Of a DNA stretch of 64,000 nt, positions 41,758 to 54,830 are shown in pieces. Position 1 is the stretch's first letter. Every line of letters starts with the position of its first letter. The notes under the pieces are model-generated. The model ran no database searches. It worked only from the letters and a program-made list of their open reading frames with translations, and had not been told where the DNA came from. Made by a program: the position numbers and the translations under genes. This stretch comes from Streptococcus sp. DTU_2020_1001019_1_SI_AUS_MUR_006 (GTDB taxonomy: Bacteria > Bacillota > Bacilli > Lactobacillales > Streptococcaceae), in contig NZ_CP135436.1 in NCBI RefSeq assembly GCF_032340315.1, positions 558,001 to 622,000 of the forward strand, written 5' to 3'.

Positions 41758-43185
41758 ATGTATTTAGGAGACTTGATGGAAAAAGCTGAAGCTGGTCAAT
41801 TTTTAGTCCTTTCTTTTTTATTGCAGGAGTCACAAACGACCTTAAAAGCACTGATGGAGGAGACGGGCTTCTCTAAAGCGACTGTGACCAAGTACATCTT
41901 ATTCACAAATGAAAGAGCGCAAACAGTTGGTCTAGATGTACAGATTCATCTACAGGAAGAGCAGGTCAACTTGTCAGTCGGTGCGACTACTAAGGGGCGT
42001 GATATTCGTCGCCTATTTTTAGACAATGCGGTGAAATACCAGATTTTACTATATCTGCTCTATCACCAGCAGTTTCAAGCCCATCAGCTGGCTCAAGAAT
42101 TGATGATTAGTGAGGCTACACTTGGTCGCCACTTGGCTAGTTTAAATCAGTTTTTGTCAGAATTTGATTTATCCATCCAAAATGGCCGGTGGCGCGGTCC
42201 AGAGCATCAGATTCGCTATTTCTATTTCTGTCTTTTACGTAAGGTTTGGTCGAGTAAGGACTGGGGAAATGAAATGCAAAAGCCTGAGAGAAGGCGGGAG
42301 ATTGCTAGTTTAGAAGAAATCTGTGGTGCTCAATTGTCTTCGGGGCAGAAGTTAGACTTGATTTTGTGGAATCATATTAGCCAACAACGTCTACGTGTCA
42401 ATGCCTGTCAATTTCAAGTCATAGAAGATAAAATGCGAGGCTATTTTGACAATATTTTCTACCTTCGCTTGTTGAGAAAGACACCGTCCTTTTTTGTTGG
42501 GCAACACATTCCTTTGGGAACTGAGGATGGTGAGATGATGATTTTCTTCTCTTTTCTTCTTTCTCATCGCATTTTGCCCCTACATACCATGGAGTATATC
42601 CTTGGGTTTGGAGGGCGGCTGGCAGATTTGTTGACGCAACTGATTCAAAAAATGAAGAAAGAGGGGTTGCTAGGCGGTTATACGGAAGACCATGTCACCT
42701 ATGAACTGAGTCAATTTTGTGGCCAAGTCTATCTATTCAAGGGCTATATTTTACAAGATCGCTATAAGTACCAGTTAGAGAATCGTCATCCTTATTTGCT
42801 GATGGAACATGATTTTAAAGAGACAGCAGAGGAGATTTTTCATGCTTTACCTGCCTTTCGGCAGGAGACGGACTTGGATAAAAAAATACTTTGGGAATTG
42901 CTTCAATTGATGGAATACATGGCAGAAAATGACGGTCATCATATGCGGATTGGTCTAGATGTAACAGCGGGTTTTCTTGTCTTTTCAAGAATGACTGCTA
43001 TCTTGAAACGCTATTTGGAATACAATCGTTTTATTACTATTGAAGCCTATGACCCTAGTCGGCACTACGATTTGCTGGTTACCAATAATCCTATTCATAA
43101 AAAAGACCAGACTCCAGTATATTATTTAAAAAACGACTTAGATATGGAAGATTTGGCAGCGATTCGTCAGATACTATTTGCTTAA
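41758..43185 (+). CDS. Mga-like helix-turn-helix regulator upstream of glpK
   Basis: A 475-residue protein with two N-terminal helix-turn-helix regions (LKALMEETGFSKATVTKYI and AQELMISEATLGRHLASLN), a long helical middle and a C-terminal part like the EIIB-type domain of Mga/PRD regulators. Mga-family proteins activate virulence and sugar genes and can be tuned by PTS phosphorylation. No PRD His can be assigned confidently. Standing alone beside glpKOF, it may control glycerol use, but this rests on position only. Confidence 0.7.
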   Translation: MYLGDLMEKAEAGQFLVLSFLLQESQTTLKALMEETGFSKATVTKYILFTNERAQTVGLDVQIHLQEEQVNLSVGATTKGRDIRRLFLDNAVKYQILLYLLYHQQFQAHQLAQELMISEATLGRHLASLNQFLSEFDLSIQNGRWRGPEHQIRYFYFCLLRKVWSSKDWGNEMQKPERRREIASLEEICGAQLSSGQKLDLILWNHISQQRLRVNACQFQVIEDKMRGYFDNIFYLRLLRKTPSFFVGQHIPLGTEDGEMMIFFSFLLSHRILPLHTMEYILGFGGRLADLLTQLIQKMKKEGLLGGYTEDHVTYELSQFCGQVYLFKGYILQDRYKYQLENRHPYLLMEHDFKETAEEIFHALPAFRQETDLDKKILWELLQLMEYMAENDGHHMRIGLDVTAGFLVFSRMTAILKRYLEYNRFITIEAYDPSRHYDLLVTNNPIHKKDQTPVYYLKNDLDMEDLAAIRQILFA

Positions 43186-43265
43186 AAGGCTTGGGAATCC
43201 AGGTCTTTTTTGTGAAATTCTCACAATCTTATCAATTTTTTTTAAAATTTTAAAAAACTTGATAA

Positions 43266-44852
<1,587 letters not shown>

Positions 44853-44893
44853 TACTGGAAGAATAAAGCGACTCAGTTAGAAAGTGTGTAAAT

Positions 44894-46720
44894 ATGGAAT
44901 TTTCAAAGAAAACACGTGAATTATCAATTCAAAAAATGCAGGAACGTACCTTGGACCTCTTGATTATCGGTGGAGGAATCACAGGGGCTGGTGTAGCCTT
45001 GCAGGCGGCAGCTAGCGGTCTTGAGACTGGTTTGATTGAAATGCAGGACTTCGCAGAAGGAACATCAAGCCGTTCAACAAAATTGGTTCACGGAGGTCTG
45101 CGTTACCTCAAACAATTCGACGTAGAAGTGGTGTCAGATACAGTTTCTGAACGTGCAGTGGTTCAACAAATCGCACCACACATTCCAAAACCAGACCCAA
45201 TGCTCTTGCCAGTTTACGATGAGGATGGAGCGACCTTTAGCCTCTTCCGTCTTAAAGTAGCTATGGACCTTTACGACCTCTTGGCAGGGGTTAATAACAC
45301 GCCAGCTGCTAACAAGGTTTTGAGCAAGGAAGAAGTCTTGGAACGTCAACCAAACTTGAAGAAAGAAGGTTTGGTAGGAGGTGGGGTTTACCTTGACTTC
45401 CGTAACAACGATGCCCGTCTCGTGATTGAAAACATCAAACGTGCTAACCAAGATGGTGCCCTCATTGCCAACCACGTGAAGGCAGAAGGATTCCTCTTTG
45501 ACGAAAGTGGCAAGATTACAGGTGTTGTAGCTCGTGATTTGTTGACAGACCAAGTCTTTGAAATCAAGGCTCGTCTGGTGATCAACACAACAGGTCCTTG
45601 GAGCGATAAGGTACGCAATTTGTCTAATAAGGGAACACAATTCTCACAAATGCGTCCAACTAAGGGAGTTCACTTGGTAGTGGATTCAAGCAAGATTAAG
45701 GTCTCACAGCCAGTTTACTTTGACACAGGTTTGGGTGACGGTCGTATGGTCTTTGTTCTCCCACGTGAAAACAAGACTTACTTCGGTACAACAGATACAG
45801 ACTACACAGGCGATTTGGAACATCCAAAAGTGACTCAAGAAGATGTAGATTACCTACTTGGCATTGTCAACAACCGCTTCCCAGAAGCTAACATCACTAT
45901 TGACGATATCGAAAGCAGCTGGGCAGGTCTTCGTCCATTGATTGCAGGTAATAGCGCTTCTGACTACAATGGAGGAAATAATGGAACTATTAGCGATGAA
46001 AGCTTCAATAGCTTGATTGCGACTGTCGAAGCTTATCTATCGAAAGAAAAAACGCGTGAAGATGTTGAATCTGCTGTCAGCAAGCTTGAAAGCAGCACAT
46101 CAGAGAAACATTTGGATCCATCTGCAGTTTCTCGTGGTTCGAGCTTAGATCGTGATGACAATGGCCTTTTGACCCTTGCTGGTGGTAAAATAACAGACTA
46201 CCGTAAGATGGCAGAAGGGGCTATGGAGCGCGTAGTTGACATCCTCAAAGCAGAATTTGACCGTAGCTTTAAACTGATCAACTCTAAGACTTACCCTGTT
46301 TCAGGTGGAGAATTGAATCCAGCAAATGTGGACTCAGAAATCGAAGCCTTTGCGCAACTTGGAGTGTCACGTGGTTTGGATAGCAAGGAAGCTCACTATC
46401 TCGCAAATCTTTACGGTTCAAATGCACCTAAGGTCTTTGCTCTTGCTCATAGTTTGGAACAAGCGCCAGGACTCAGCTTGGCAGACACCTTGTCCCTTCA
46501 CTATGCAATGCGTAACGAGTTGGCTCTTAGCCCAGTTGACTTCCTCCTTCGTCGTACCAACCACATGCTCTTTATGCGTGATAGCTTGGATAGCATCGTT
46601 GAGCCAATTTTGGATGAAATGGGACGATTCTATGACTGGACAGAAGAAGAGAAAACAACTTACCGTGTTGATGTCGAAGCAGCTCTTGCTCAAAATGACT
46701 TGGCAGCATTAAAAAATTAA
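44894..46720 (+). CDS. glpO: Alpha-glycerophosphate oxidase
   Basis: A 608-residue flavoprotein with the FAD-binding LLIIGGGITGAGVALQAAASG start (about 23-43), SSRSTKLVHGGLRYLK and a streptococcal insertion of about 50 residues near 355-405 (SDYNGGNNGTISDESF) that distinguishes GlpO oxidases from GlpD dehydrogenases. It oxidises glycerol-3-phosphate to dihydroxyacetone phosphate using O2 and so makes hydrogen peroxide. It follows glpK by 41 bp in one operon. Confidence 0.95.
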   Translation: MEFSKKTRELSIQKMQERTLDLLIIGGGITGAGVALQAAASGLETGLIEMQDFAEGTSSRSTKLVHGGLRYLKQFDVEVVSDTVSERAVVQQIAPHIPKPDPMLLPVYDEDGATFSLFRLKVAMDLYDLLAGVNNTPAANKVLSKEEVLERQPNLKKEGLVGGGVYLDFRNNDARLVIENIKRANQDGALIANHVKAEGFLFDESGKITGVVARDLLTDQVFEIKARLVINTTGPWSDKVRNLSNKGTQFSQMRPTKGVHLVVDSSKIKVSQPVYFDTGLGDGRMVFVLPRENKTYFGTTDTDYTGDLEHPKVTQEDVDYLLGIVNNRFPEANITIDDIESSWAGLRPLIAGNSASDYNGGNNGTISDESFNSLIATVEAYLSKEKTREDVESAVSKLESSTSEKHLDPSAVSRGSSLDRDDNGLLTLAGGKITDYRKMAEGAMERVVDILKAEFDRSFKLINSKTYPVSGGELNPANVDSEIEAFAQLGVSRGLDSKEAHYLANLYGSNAPKVFALAHSLEQAPGLSLADTLSLHYAMRNELALSPVDFLLRRTNHMLFMRDSLDSIVEPILDEMGRFYDWTEEEKTTYRVDVEAALAQNDLAALKN

Positions 46721-46730
46721 GAAAAACTAG

Positions 46731-46774
46731 AAGAGAGGGAGACAAGCGTTCCTTGCTTTCTCTCTCCTTCTTTT
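46731..46774 (+). terminator. Hairpin between glpO and glpF
   Basis: CAAG/CTTG and outer GAGAG/CTCTC arms form an imperfect stem followed by a T-rich tail. It could act as a partial terminator, lowering glpF expression relative to glpKO. Confidence 0.5.
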
Positions 46775-46790
46775 AAATGGAGACAAAGAT

Positions 46791-47495
46791 ATGATGAAAG
46801 AATTATTTGGAGAATTTTTGGGAACTTTAATCCTGATTCTTCTAGGAAATGGTGTTGTTGCAGGTGTGGTTCTTCCCAAAACTAAGAGTAACAATTCAGG
46901 ATGGATTGTCATCACTATGGGTTGGGGGATTGCCGTTGCTGTCGCAGCCTTTGTGTCTGGCAAGCTCAGTCCAGCTCATTTAAACCCAGCTGTGACCATT
47001 GGTGTGGCCTTAAAAGGTGGCCTGCCTTGGGCATCCGTTTTCCCTTACATCCTAGCTCAGTTTGCAGGAGCTATGCTCGGTCAGATTTTGGTTTGGTTGC
47101 AATTCAAACCACATTATGATGCAGAAGAAAACGCAGGAAATATCCTGGCAACCTTCAGTACTGGACCAGCCATCAAAGATACTGTGTCAAACTTGATAAG
47201 TGAAATCCTTGGCACCTTTGTATTGGTATTGACAATCTTTGCTTTGGGACTTTATGACCTTCAAGCAGGAATCGGAACCTTTGCAGTGGGGACTTTGATT
47301 GTCGGTATCGGTCTATCACTAGGTGGGACAACAGGTTATGCCTTGAACCCTGCGCGTGACCTTGGACCTCGTATCATGCACAGCATCTTGCCAATTCCAA
47401 ACAAGGGAGACGGAGACTGGTCTTACGCTTGGATTCCTGTTGTAGGACCTGTTATCGGTGCAGCCTTGGCCGTTTTTGTATTCTCGCTTTTCTAA
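46791..47495 (+). CDS. glpF: Glycerol uptake facilitator (aquaglyceroporin)
   Basis: A 234-residue six-helix MIP channel with the two NPA motifs, HLNPAVT (near 65-71) and ALNPARD (near 185-191). It admits glycerol for GlpK. ATG codons at 46791 and 46794 are both possible. No promoter is obvious in the 70 bp before it, so it probably depends on read-through of the upstream hairpin. Confidence 0.93.
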   Translation: MMKELFGEFLGTLILILLGNGVVAGVVLPKTKSNNSGWIVITMGWGIAVAVAAFVSGKLSPAHLNPAVTIGVALKGGLPWASVFPYILAQFAGAMLGQILVWLQFKPHYDAEENAGNILATFSTGPAIKDTVSNLISEILGTFVLVLTIFALGLYDLQAGIGTFAVGTLIVGIGLSLGGTTGYALNPARDLGPRIMHSILPIPNKGDGDWSYAWIPVVGPVIGAALAVFVFSLF

Positions 47496-47498
47496 GAT

Positions 47499-47550
47499 AA
47501 AAGAGCTATTTGTAACAAAGTTTGAGATTGGATTCTCAGGCTCTTTTTTT
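47499..47550 (+). terminator. Terminator after glpF
   Basis: AAAAGAGC (47499-47506) pairs with GCTCTTTT (47540-47547) around a long loop, followed by T. Confidence 0.7.
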
Positions 47551-47631
47551 GTTTTTATTTATGACAAAAAGATTGATATCTTAACTTATCTTAAAATAAG
47601 CTAAAATCAACTTCCAAAAAATGGTAAACAG

Positions 47632-47661
47632 TTGAAAATAGAGGGAATAAAGTGGTAAAAT
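47632..47661 (+). promoter_or_regulatory. Promoter of the dlt operon
   Basis: TTGAAA (47632-47637) and TGG-TAAAAT (-10 at 47656-47661), 18-bp spacing with an extended -10, 68 nt before dltX. Confidence 0.65.
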
Positions 47662-47728
47662 GGGAACAAGAAAAAATAGTAATTGTTTGTGGAAAAATTG
47701 ACGGAAATTTACAGAAAAGAAATCGATC

Positions 47729-47860
47729 ATGGATAGAAAGAAACCATTATATATTTTTTTAGGGCAAACGGTCCTGTATTTTATTGTTTTACTGGGTTTG
47801 CTTTATTTCTTTAGTTATCTTGGTCAAGGTCAGGGTGGCTTTATCTACAATGAATTTTAA
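47729..47860 (+). CDS. dltX: DltX, small D-alanylation accessory protein
   Basis: A 43-residue protein, [18 protein letters not shown] at the start, one membrane helix, and the conserved C-terminal motif GGFIYNEF. It is too short for many ORF callers. DltX is an essential small partner in D-alanine transfer; its C-terminal motif has been proposed to carry D-Ala across to the outside. The stop is 20 bp upstream of dltA, the usual place. Its ribosome site is weak. Confidence 0.93.
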   Translation: MDRKKPLYIFLGQTVLYFIVLLGLLYFFSYLGQGQGGFIYNEF

Positions 47861-47880
47861 CTTTAAGGAGAAAACGAACT

Positions 47881-49431
47881 GTGTCTAATAAACCGATAAA
47901 AGATATGATTGAAGCGATTGAGTACTTCGCCCAAACTCAGCCTAGCTTTCCAGTCTATAACGTTCTTGGTGAGGAACGTACCTATGGTGATTTGAAGGCT
48001 GATTCGGATAGTTTGGCTGCAACCATCGATCAACTAGATTTACCTGAAAAATCTCCTGTAGTAGTTTTTGGTGGTCAGGAGTATGAGATGTTGGCTACCT
48101 TTGTAGCATTGACCAAGTCAGGTCATGCCTACATTCCAATTGACAGTCATTCGGCCTTGGAGCGAGTTTCAGCTATTTTAGAAGTGGCAGAGCCAAGTTT
48201 GATTATTGCCATCTCAGACTTTCCATTGGAGCAGGTCTCTACGCCAATGATGACTCTAACTCAGGTTCAAGAAGCCTTTGCTCAGGGGGCAAGCTATGAG
48301 ATGACGCATCCAGTCAAGGGCGATGATAATTACTATATCATCTTTACTTCTGGTACGACTGGTAAGCCAAAGGGAGTGCAGATTTCCCATGATAATCTCC
48401 TCAGCTTTACCAACTGGATGATTACGGACAAGGAATTTGCGACGCCAGATCGTCCACAAATGTTGGCGCAACCACCGTATTCCTTTGACTTGTCTGTCAT
48501 GTATTGGGCACCAACCTTGGCTCTTGGAGGAACGCTTTTTGCCCTCCCATCAGCCATTACTCAAGATTTCAAACAACTCTTTGCGACCATCTTTTCTCTA
48601 CCGATTGCTATCTGGACTTCGACACCATCTTTTGCAGATATGGCTATGTTGTCTGAAGATTTCAATGCTGAAAAGATGCCAGGTATTACCCATTTTTACT
48701 TTGATGGGGAAGAGTTGACAGTTAAAACTGCTCAAAAATTACGCGAACGTTTCCCAAATGCACGCATTATCAATGCTTACGGGCCAACGGAAGCAACAGT
48801 TGCTTTGTCAGCAGTCGCTATTACAGATGAGATGCTAGCGACACTTAAACGCTTGCCAATTGGTTACACCAAAGAAGATTCTCCAACCTTCATCATTGAT
48901 GAGGGAGGGAATAAATTACCAAATGGAGAACAAGGGGAGATCATCGTATCTGGTCCAGCTGTTTCAAAAGGTTATATGAATAATCCTGAGAAAACAGCTG
49001 AAGCTTTCTTCGAATTTGAAGGTCTGCCAGCCTACCATACGGGAGATGTCGGAACGATGACGGATGAAGGTCTTCTTCTTTACGGTGGACGGATGGACTT
49101 CCAGATCAAGTTTAATGGCTATCGTATTGAGCTAGAAGATGTTTCTCAAAACTTGAACAAATCTCAGTACGTTGAATCCGCTGTTGCAGTTCCACGTTAC
49201 AACAAAGACCACAAGGTTCAAAACCTCTTGGCCTATGTTATTTTAAAAGATGGCGTCAAAGAACAATTTGAGCGCGACATCGATATCACGAAAGCGATCA
49301 AGGAAGACTTGGAAGATATTATGATGTCTTACATGATGCCGTCTAAGTTCCTTTACAGAAAGGAATTACCACTAACTCCAAATGGCAAGATTGACATTAA
49401 AGGCTTAATCAATGAGGTAAACAATAGATGA
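47881..49431 (+). CDS. dltA: D-alanine--poly(phosphoribitol)/D-alanyl carrier protein ligase DltA
   Basis: A 516-residue adenylation enzyme with P-loop [10 protein letters not shown] (about 158-167), YGPTEAT and YHTGDVG. It activates D-alanine and loads it on DltC. The start codon is GTG at 47881, preceded by AAGGAG. It overlaps dltB by 4 bp. D-alanylation of teichoic acids lowers negative surface charge and cationic-peptide sensitivity. Confidence 0.97.
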   Translation: MSNKPIKDMIEAIEYFAQTQPSFPVYNVLGEERTYGDLKADSDSLAATIDQLDLPEKSPVVVFGGQEYEMLATFVALTKSGHAYIPIDSHSALERVSAILEVAEPSLIIAISDFPLEQVSTPMMTLTQVQEAFAQGASYEMTHPVKGDDNYYIIFTSGTTGKPKGVQISHDNLLSFTNWMITDKEFATPDRPQMLAQPPYSFDLSVMYWAPTLALGGTLFALPSAITQDFKQLFATIFSLPIAIWTSTPSFADMAMLSEDFNAEKMPGITHFYFDGEELTVKTAQKLRERFPNARIINAYGPTEATVALSAVAITDEMLATLKRLPIGYTKEDSPTFIIDEGGNKLPNGEQGEIIVSGPAVSKGYMNNPEKTAEAFFEFEGLPAYHTGDVGTMTDEGLLLYGGRMDFQIKFNGYRIELEDVSQNLNKSQYVESAVAVPRYNKDHKVQNLLAYVILKDGVKEQFERDIDITKAIKEDLEDIMMSYMMPSKFLYRKELPLTPNGKIDIKGLINEVNNR

Positions 49432-50672
49432 TGGAGCTTCTTAAACAGCTTCCTCATATCGAGCCTTATGGAAATCTACAGTACTTTGTCTACGTGATTA
49501 CTGCTACCTTGCCCATCTTTATCGGTCTTTTTTTCAAAAAACGTTTTGGCTGGTATGAAATATTGGTTAGTCTCTTCTTTATCGTTACCATGTTGACGGG
49601 TGGCAAGACCAATCAGTTGGCTGCCTTGGCTATTTACCTATGCTGGCAAATTGTACTGGTTCTTTTATACAAGCAGTATCGAAAAAGTAAGGATAGCAAG
49701 TGGGTCTTCTACCTAGTTAGTTTTCTGTCCCTCCTTCCGATTATCTTTGTCAAGGTGCAACCAGCTATCAATGGAACGCAGTCTTTGCTTGGATTTTTGG
49801 GAATTTCTTACCTGACCTTTCGTTCGGTTGGAATCATCATCGAACTTAGAGATGGAGTCATTAAGGATTTGAAGATGTGGGAGTATTTGCGTTTTCTTCT
49901 CTTTATGCCGACATTTTCAAGTGGTCCTATTGATCGTTTCAAACGTTTTAATGAAAATTATCAGACGATTCCAGAGCGGGATGAGTTGATGGATATGCTA
50001 GCCGAGTCCGTTCGGTATATCATGTGGGGATTTCTGTATAAATTTATCCTAGCTCATATTTTAGGCGAGATTTTATTGCCACCACTAAAGAATTTAGCTT
50101 TACAAACAGGTGGCTTCTTTAACTACTACGTAGTTGCAGTCATGTACACATTTGGTTTGGAGCTCTTCTTTGATTTTGCAGCTTACTCTATGTTTGCTCT
50201 AGCTATTTCAAATCTGATGGGGATTCGTAGTCCGATTAACTTCAACAAACCTTTCTTGTCAAGAGATTTGAAAGAGTTTTGGAATCGCTGGCACATGAGT
50301 TTATCCTTCTGGTTCCGTGACTTTGTCTTTATGCGCATGGTCATGGTGATGACGAGAAAGAAGCTTTTTAAGAATCGAAATGTGACTTCAAGTGTCGCCT
50401 ATATCCTGAACATGCTCCTTATGGGGTTCTGGCATGGGATAACTTGGTTTTACATCGCCTACGGACTCTTTCATGGAGTGGGCTTAGTCATTAATGATGC
50501 CTGGGTTCGAAAGAAAAAAACGCTCAATAAAGAACGGAAAAAAGCAGGGAAAGCTCTCTTGCCTGAGAATCGCTGGGTTCAGTTGCTTGGCATGGTGATA
50601 ACCTTCCATGTCGTGATGGTTTCATTCTTAATCTTTTCTGGATTTTTGAATGATTTATGGTTTAAAAAATAA
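49428..50672 (+). CDS. dltB: D-alanyl transfer protein DltB (MBOAT family)
   Basis: A 414-residue multispanning MBOAT protein. The catalytic His is in [10 protein letters not shown], with [14 protein letters not shown] and the Asn-rich [14 protein letters not shown] upstream. DltB moves D-alanine from DltC outwards. Two ATGs (49428 and 49431) are possible; the first overlaps the dltA stop. Confidence 0.96.
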   Translation: MMELLKQLPHIEPYGNLQYFVYVITATLPIFIGLFFKKRFGWYEILVSLFFIVTMLTGGKTNQLAALAIYLCWQIVLVLLYKQYRKSKDSKWVFYLVSFLSLLPIIFVKVQPAINGTQSLLGFLGISYLTFRSVGIIIELRDGVIKDLKMWEYLRFLLFMPTFSSGPIDRFKRFNENYQTIPERDELMDMLAESVRYIMWGFLYKFILAHILGEILLPPLKNLALQTGGFFNYYVVAVMYTFGLELFFDFAAYSMFALAISNLMGIRSPINFNKPFLSRDLKEFWNRWHMSLSFWFRDFVFMRMVMVMTRKKLFKNRNVTSSVAYILNMLLMGFWHGITWFYIAYGLFHGVGLVINDAWVRKKKTLNKERKKAGKALLPENRWVQLLGMVITFHVVMVSFLIFSGFLNDLWFKK

Positions 50673-50682
50673 AAGGAATTAA

Positions 50683-52186
<1,504 letters not shown>

Positions 52187-52194
52187 TAATATAG

Positions 52195-52228
52195 AAAAGA
52201 GTTTGAGCTTTTTGTTCAGACTTTTTTT
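52195..52228 (+). terminator. Terminator after the dlt operon
   Basis: GTTTGA (52201-52206) pairs with TCAGAC (52216-52221), flanked by AAAAGA and a run of seven T. Confidence 0.65.
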
Positions 52229-52290
52229 ATGAAATGTCGGATAGGTTACCTTCAAAAAGGTTAAAAGTTTTAAAATGATGCTAAATAGCG

Positions 52291-52296
52291 TATAAT
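52291..52296 (+). promoter_or_regulatory. -10 box of the surface 5'-nucleotidase gene
   Basis: TATAAT (52291-52296), about 31 nt before the ATG; no convincing -35. Confidence 0.5.
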
Positions 52297-52327
52297 GGTA
52301 GAAGAAAGAAGAGAAAGGGATTTCAAT

Positions 52328-54586
52328 ATGAATAAACGTTTTTTGTTGCCTGTCCTATCGACAGCCCTATTAGCTCCAGCCTTTTTAGCTGGGCAAGTCT
52401 ATGCTGAAGAAGCAATAACTCCTGCAGAAAGTTCAGCTGTCGTAGCGACTCCTGCTACGTCGGCGACTCCGGCTCCTGTTGATAGCCCTGCGGTACCGGA
52501 AACTTCGGCAACTTCAGAAGCAGATGCACCTGCAGAAGCTCCGTCAGCTCCTGCTGAATCTCCTAAAAGCGAAGAAAAGGACACTGTTATCTTACATACC
52601 AATGATGTGCATGGTCGTATCGTAGAAGAAAAAGGAGTAATCGGAGATGCCAAACTCGCGACAGTTATTGAGAAGGAGCGAGAAAAGGGCAACCAAACGA
52701 CTCTAGTAGTGGATGCAGGTGATGCCTTCCAAGGTCTGCCGATTTCAAACTCTACAAAGGGTGAAGCTCGTGCCAAAATCCTAAACGAGATGGGCTATGA
52801 TGCTATGGCTGTAGGAAATCACGAGTTTGACTTTGGACTTGACGAAGCTAAAAAATACAAAGAAATCTTGAACTTCCCACTGCTTAGCTCAAATACTTAT
52901 GTTAATGGAGCTCGTCTATTTGAAGCAGCAACAATTGTTGATAAGAACAAGGATGTTGCAGGTGATGAGTTTGTCGTCATCGGTGTGACAACACCTGAAA
53001 CAGCTACTAAGACCCACCCTAAAAATGTTAACGGCGTAACCTTTACAGAACCGATTGCAGAGGTTAACAAGGTTATCGAAGAAATTCAAGCTAAAGCCTT
53101 GGCAGAAGGCAAAGACTACAAACACTATGTTGTCCTTGCTCACTTGGGAGTTGATACAACAACACCAGTAGAATGGCGCGGTTCAACACTTGCAGAAGCA
53201 CTTTCAAAAAATCCTCTTTTGAAAGGTAAGCGTGTTACAGTGATTGATGGTCACTCTCATACAGTAGAATCGACTACTTATGGTGACAATGTGACTTACA
53301 ACCAGACAGGAAGTTATCTTCATAACGTTGGTAAAATCACATACAAATCTCGACAATTATTGGGTGATCCTTCACTCATTGCGGCTGCAGATGCTAAGAA
53401 ATTGGAAGCCAATCCAAAAATTGAAAAACTTGTCAAGGACATCAAACAAAAGTATGACGCTGAAAATGCTGTAGAAGTTGTTTCAAATAGTCCAGTTGAA
53501 TTGAACGGTGACCGTGAAAATGTCCGTGTCCGTGAAACCAACCTTGGGAATGTCGTAGCAGATTCTCTCTACCAGTATGGTCAAACAGGATTTAGTCATC
53601 CAACAGATATCGCTGTGACAAATGGTGGTGGCTTGCGTGAAACGATTTCCAAAGATAAGCCAATTACAAAAGGAAATGTCATTGCGGTTCTACCATTTGG
53701 AAACACAATCTCACAAATTCAAGTAACTGGTCAGCAAGTTTTTGATATGTTTGAAAAATCACTAGGATCTATCTTGCAGGTGGATAAGGCAGGAAAAACT
53801 GTCTTGGATGAAAATGGTCAACCATTGCTAGAACCAAGTGGTGGATTCTTACAGATTTCAGGAGCCAAAGTCTATTACGATACAAACTTAACTGCAGGCA
53901 AACGTGTCTTGGCTATTCAAGTGAAGAATCGTGCGACTGGTCTTTATGAAAAACTAGATTTGGAAAAAGTTTACTACCTAGCAACCAATGACTTCCTTGC
54001 AGCAGGTGGTGACGGTTACACTATGCTTGGTGGAGCTCGAGAAGAAGGCCCTTCAATGGATGCTGCCTTTGAAGATTACCTTAAAACAGCTGATTTGACT
54101 CAGTATGAAAAGGTAAATCCAAATTCACGCACGATTTCTGTGGACTCAAAAACATTTAAACTTCCTGAAGAAGGTAAAGAGCAAGATCCAGCTAAACCAG
54201 GAAAAGATTCAGCAACAGATCCGGTTAAAACAGAAAAAGATCAAGCAATAATTCCTACTCAACCAGGAAAAAATCAGGGAACAACTCCGGCTAATTCAGG
54301 AAATGATGCAACTAAGCCAGGAAAAACTCAAGAGACCACTCCAGCTAAAACTGAGAAGGACTCAGCAACAAAAACAACTCCATCAGGAAAAAATCAAGGA
54401 ACAACTCCTGCCCAAACATCTACTGTAAAAGTTGATTATAAGGTTGCAGATAAATTTGTCAATAAGACAGTCGTATCAGAAAAAATACTTCCGAATACAG
54501 GTAGTGAACAATCTATTTTCATGATGCTATTGGGTATGATTCTTGGAGCGACAGCCCTCTGGACTAGCCGCAAACAAGAAAAATAA
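52328..54586 (+). CDS. LPXTG cell-wall-anchored 5'-nucleotidase
   Basis: A 752-residue surface enzyme. It has a signal peptide (MNKRFLLPVLSTALLAPAFL, cleaved near AEEA), an Ala/Pro/Ser-rich stretch to about 90, a metallophosphatase domain (ILHTNDVHGR, VDAGDAFQG, GNHEFDFG) and a 5'-nucleotidase C-terminal domain (NGGGLR, ATNDFLAAGGDGY). It ends with Pro/Lys/Gly-rich wall-spanning repeats and sorting signal LPNTG, hydrophobic helix and RKQEK tail. Homologues make adenosine from AMP/ATP and dampen host immunity. The start at 52328 gives the signal peptide; an upstream ATG at 52295 lies in the -10 region. Confidence 0.93.
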   Translation: MNKRFLLPVLSTALLAPAFLAGQVYAEEAITPAESSAVVATPATSATPAPVDSPAVPETSATSEADAPAEAPSAPAESPKSEEKDTVILHTNDVHGRIVEEKGVIGDAKLATVIEKEREKGNQTTLVVDAGDAFQGLPISNSTKGEARAKILNEMGYDAMAVGNHEFDFGLDEAKKYKEILNFPLLSSNTYVNGARLFEAATIVDKNKDVAGDEFVVIGVTTPETATKTHPKNVNGVTFTEPIAEVNKVIEEIQAKALAEGKDYKHYVVLAHLGVDTTTPVEWRGSTLAEALSKNPLLKGKRVTVIDGHSHTVESTTYGDNVTYNQTGSYLHNVGKITYKSRQLLGDPSLIAAADAKKLEANPKIEKLVKDIKQKYDAENAVEVVSNSPVELNGDRENVRVRETNLGNVVADSLYQYGQTGFSHPTDIAVTNGGGLRETISKDKPITKGNVIAVLPFGNTISQIQVTGQQVFDMFEKSLGSILQVDKAGKTVLDENGQPLLEPSGGFLQISGAKVYYDTNLTAGKRVLAIQVKNRATGLYEKLDLEKVYYLATNDFLAAGGDGYTMLGGAREEGPSMDAAFEDYLKTADLTQYEKVNPNSRTISVDSKTFKLPEEGKEQDPAKPGKDSATDPVKTEKDQAIIPTQPGKNQGTTPANSGNDATKPGKTQETTPAKTEKDSATKTTPSGKNQGTTPAQTSTVKVDYKVADKFVNKTVVSEKILPNTGSEQSIFMMLLGMILGATALWTSRKQEK

Positions 54587-54594
54587 TTCTAAAG

Positions 54595-54628
54595 GATGAA
54601 AACATCTCAGGTGTTTTCATCTTTTTTC
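54595..54628 (+). terminator. Terminator after the 5'-nucleotidase gene
   Basis: GATGAAAACA (54595-54604) pairs perfectly with TGTTTTCATC (54612-54621), then a T-run. Confidence 0.9.
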
Positions 54629-54667
54629 TTGACTCCTTGCTTGGATGTGATATACTTAACTAGTAAA
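54629..54667 (+). promoter_or_regulatory. adc promoter with AdcR operator
   Basis: TTGACT (54629-54634) and TATACT (54651-54656), 16 bp apart with an extended TGA. TTAACTAGTAAA (54656-54667) is one base from the AdcR consensus TTAACYRGTTAA and overlaps the start region, fitting zinc-dependent autorepression. Confidence 0.8.
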
Positions 54668-54678
54668 GGAATGGTGTG

Positions 54679-54783
54679 ATATTCAATAAAAATCAAAGAG
54701 CAAACTAGGAAGCGAGACGCAGGCTGTACTTGAGTACGCCAAGACGAAGCTGACGTGGTTTGAATTTGATTTTTGAAGAGTAT
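54679..54783. repeat. BOX element (boxC-boxA, no boxB) in the adc leader
   Basis: The left half, AATCAAAGAGCAAACTAGGA, is a boxC sequence; the right half (GACGAAGCTGACGTGGTTTG, then ...TTTTTGAAGAGTAT) is boxA in the inverted sense. No boxB copy lies between. The arms around CTGTACTTGAGTACGCC can fold. It lies between the adc promoter and adcR, so it is transcribed as part of the leader. Confidence 0.8.
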
Positions 54784-54830
54784 GAAAACCTTGTATTTAT
54801 AGAAATTCCGTTCTGAGAAAGGAGCAAATC

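Noticed and set aside
45134..45640. Minus-strand open frame (168 codons) opposite glpO
   Set aside because: Shadow of glpO codon usage; no start signal and no recognisable domain.
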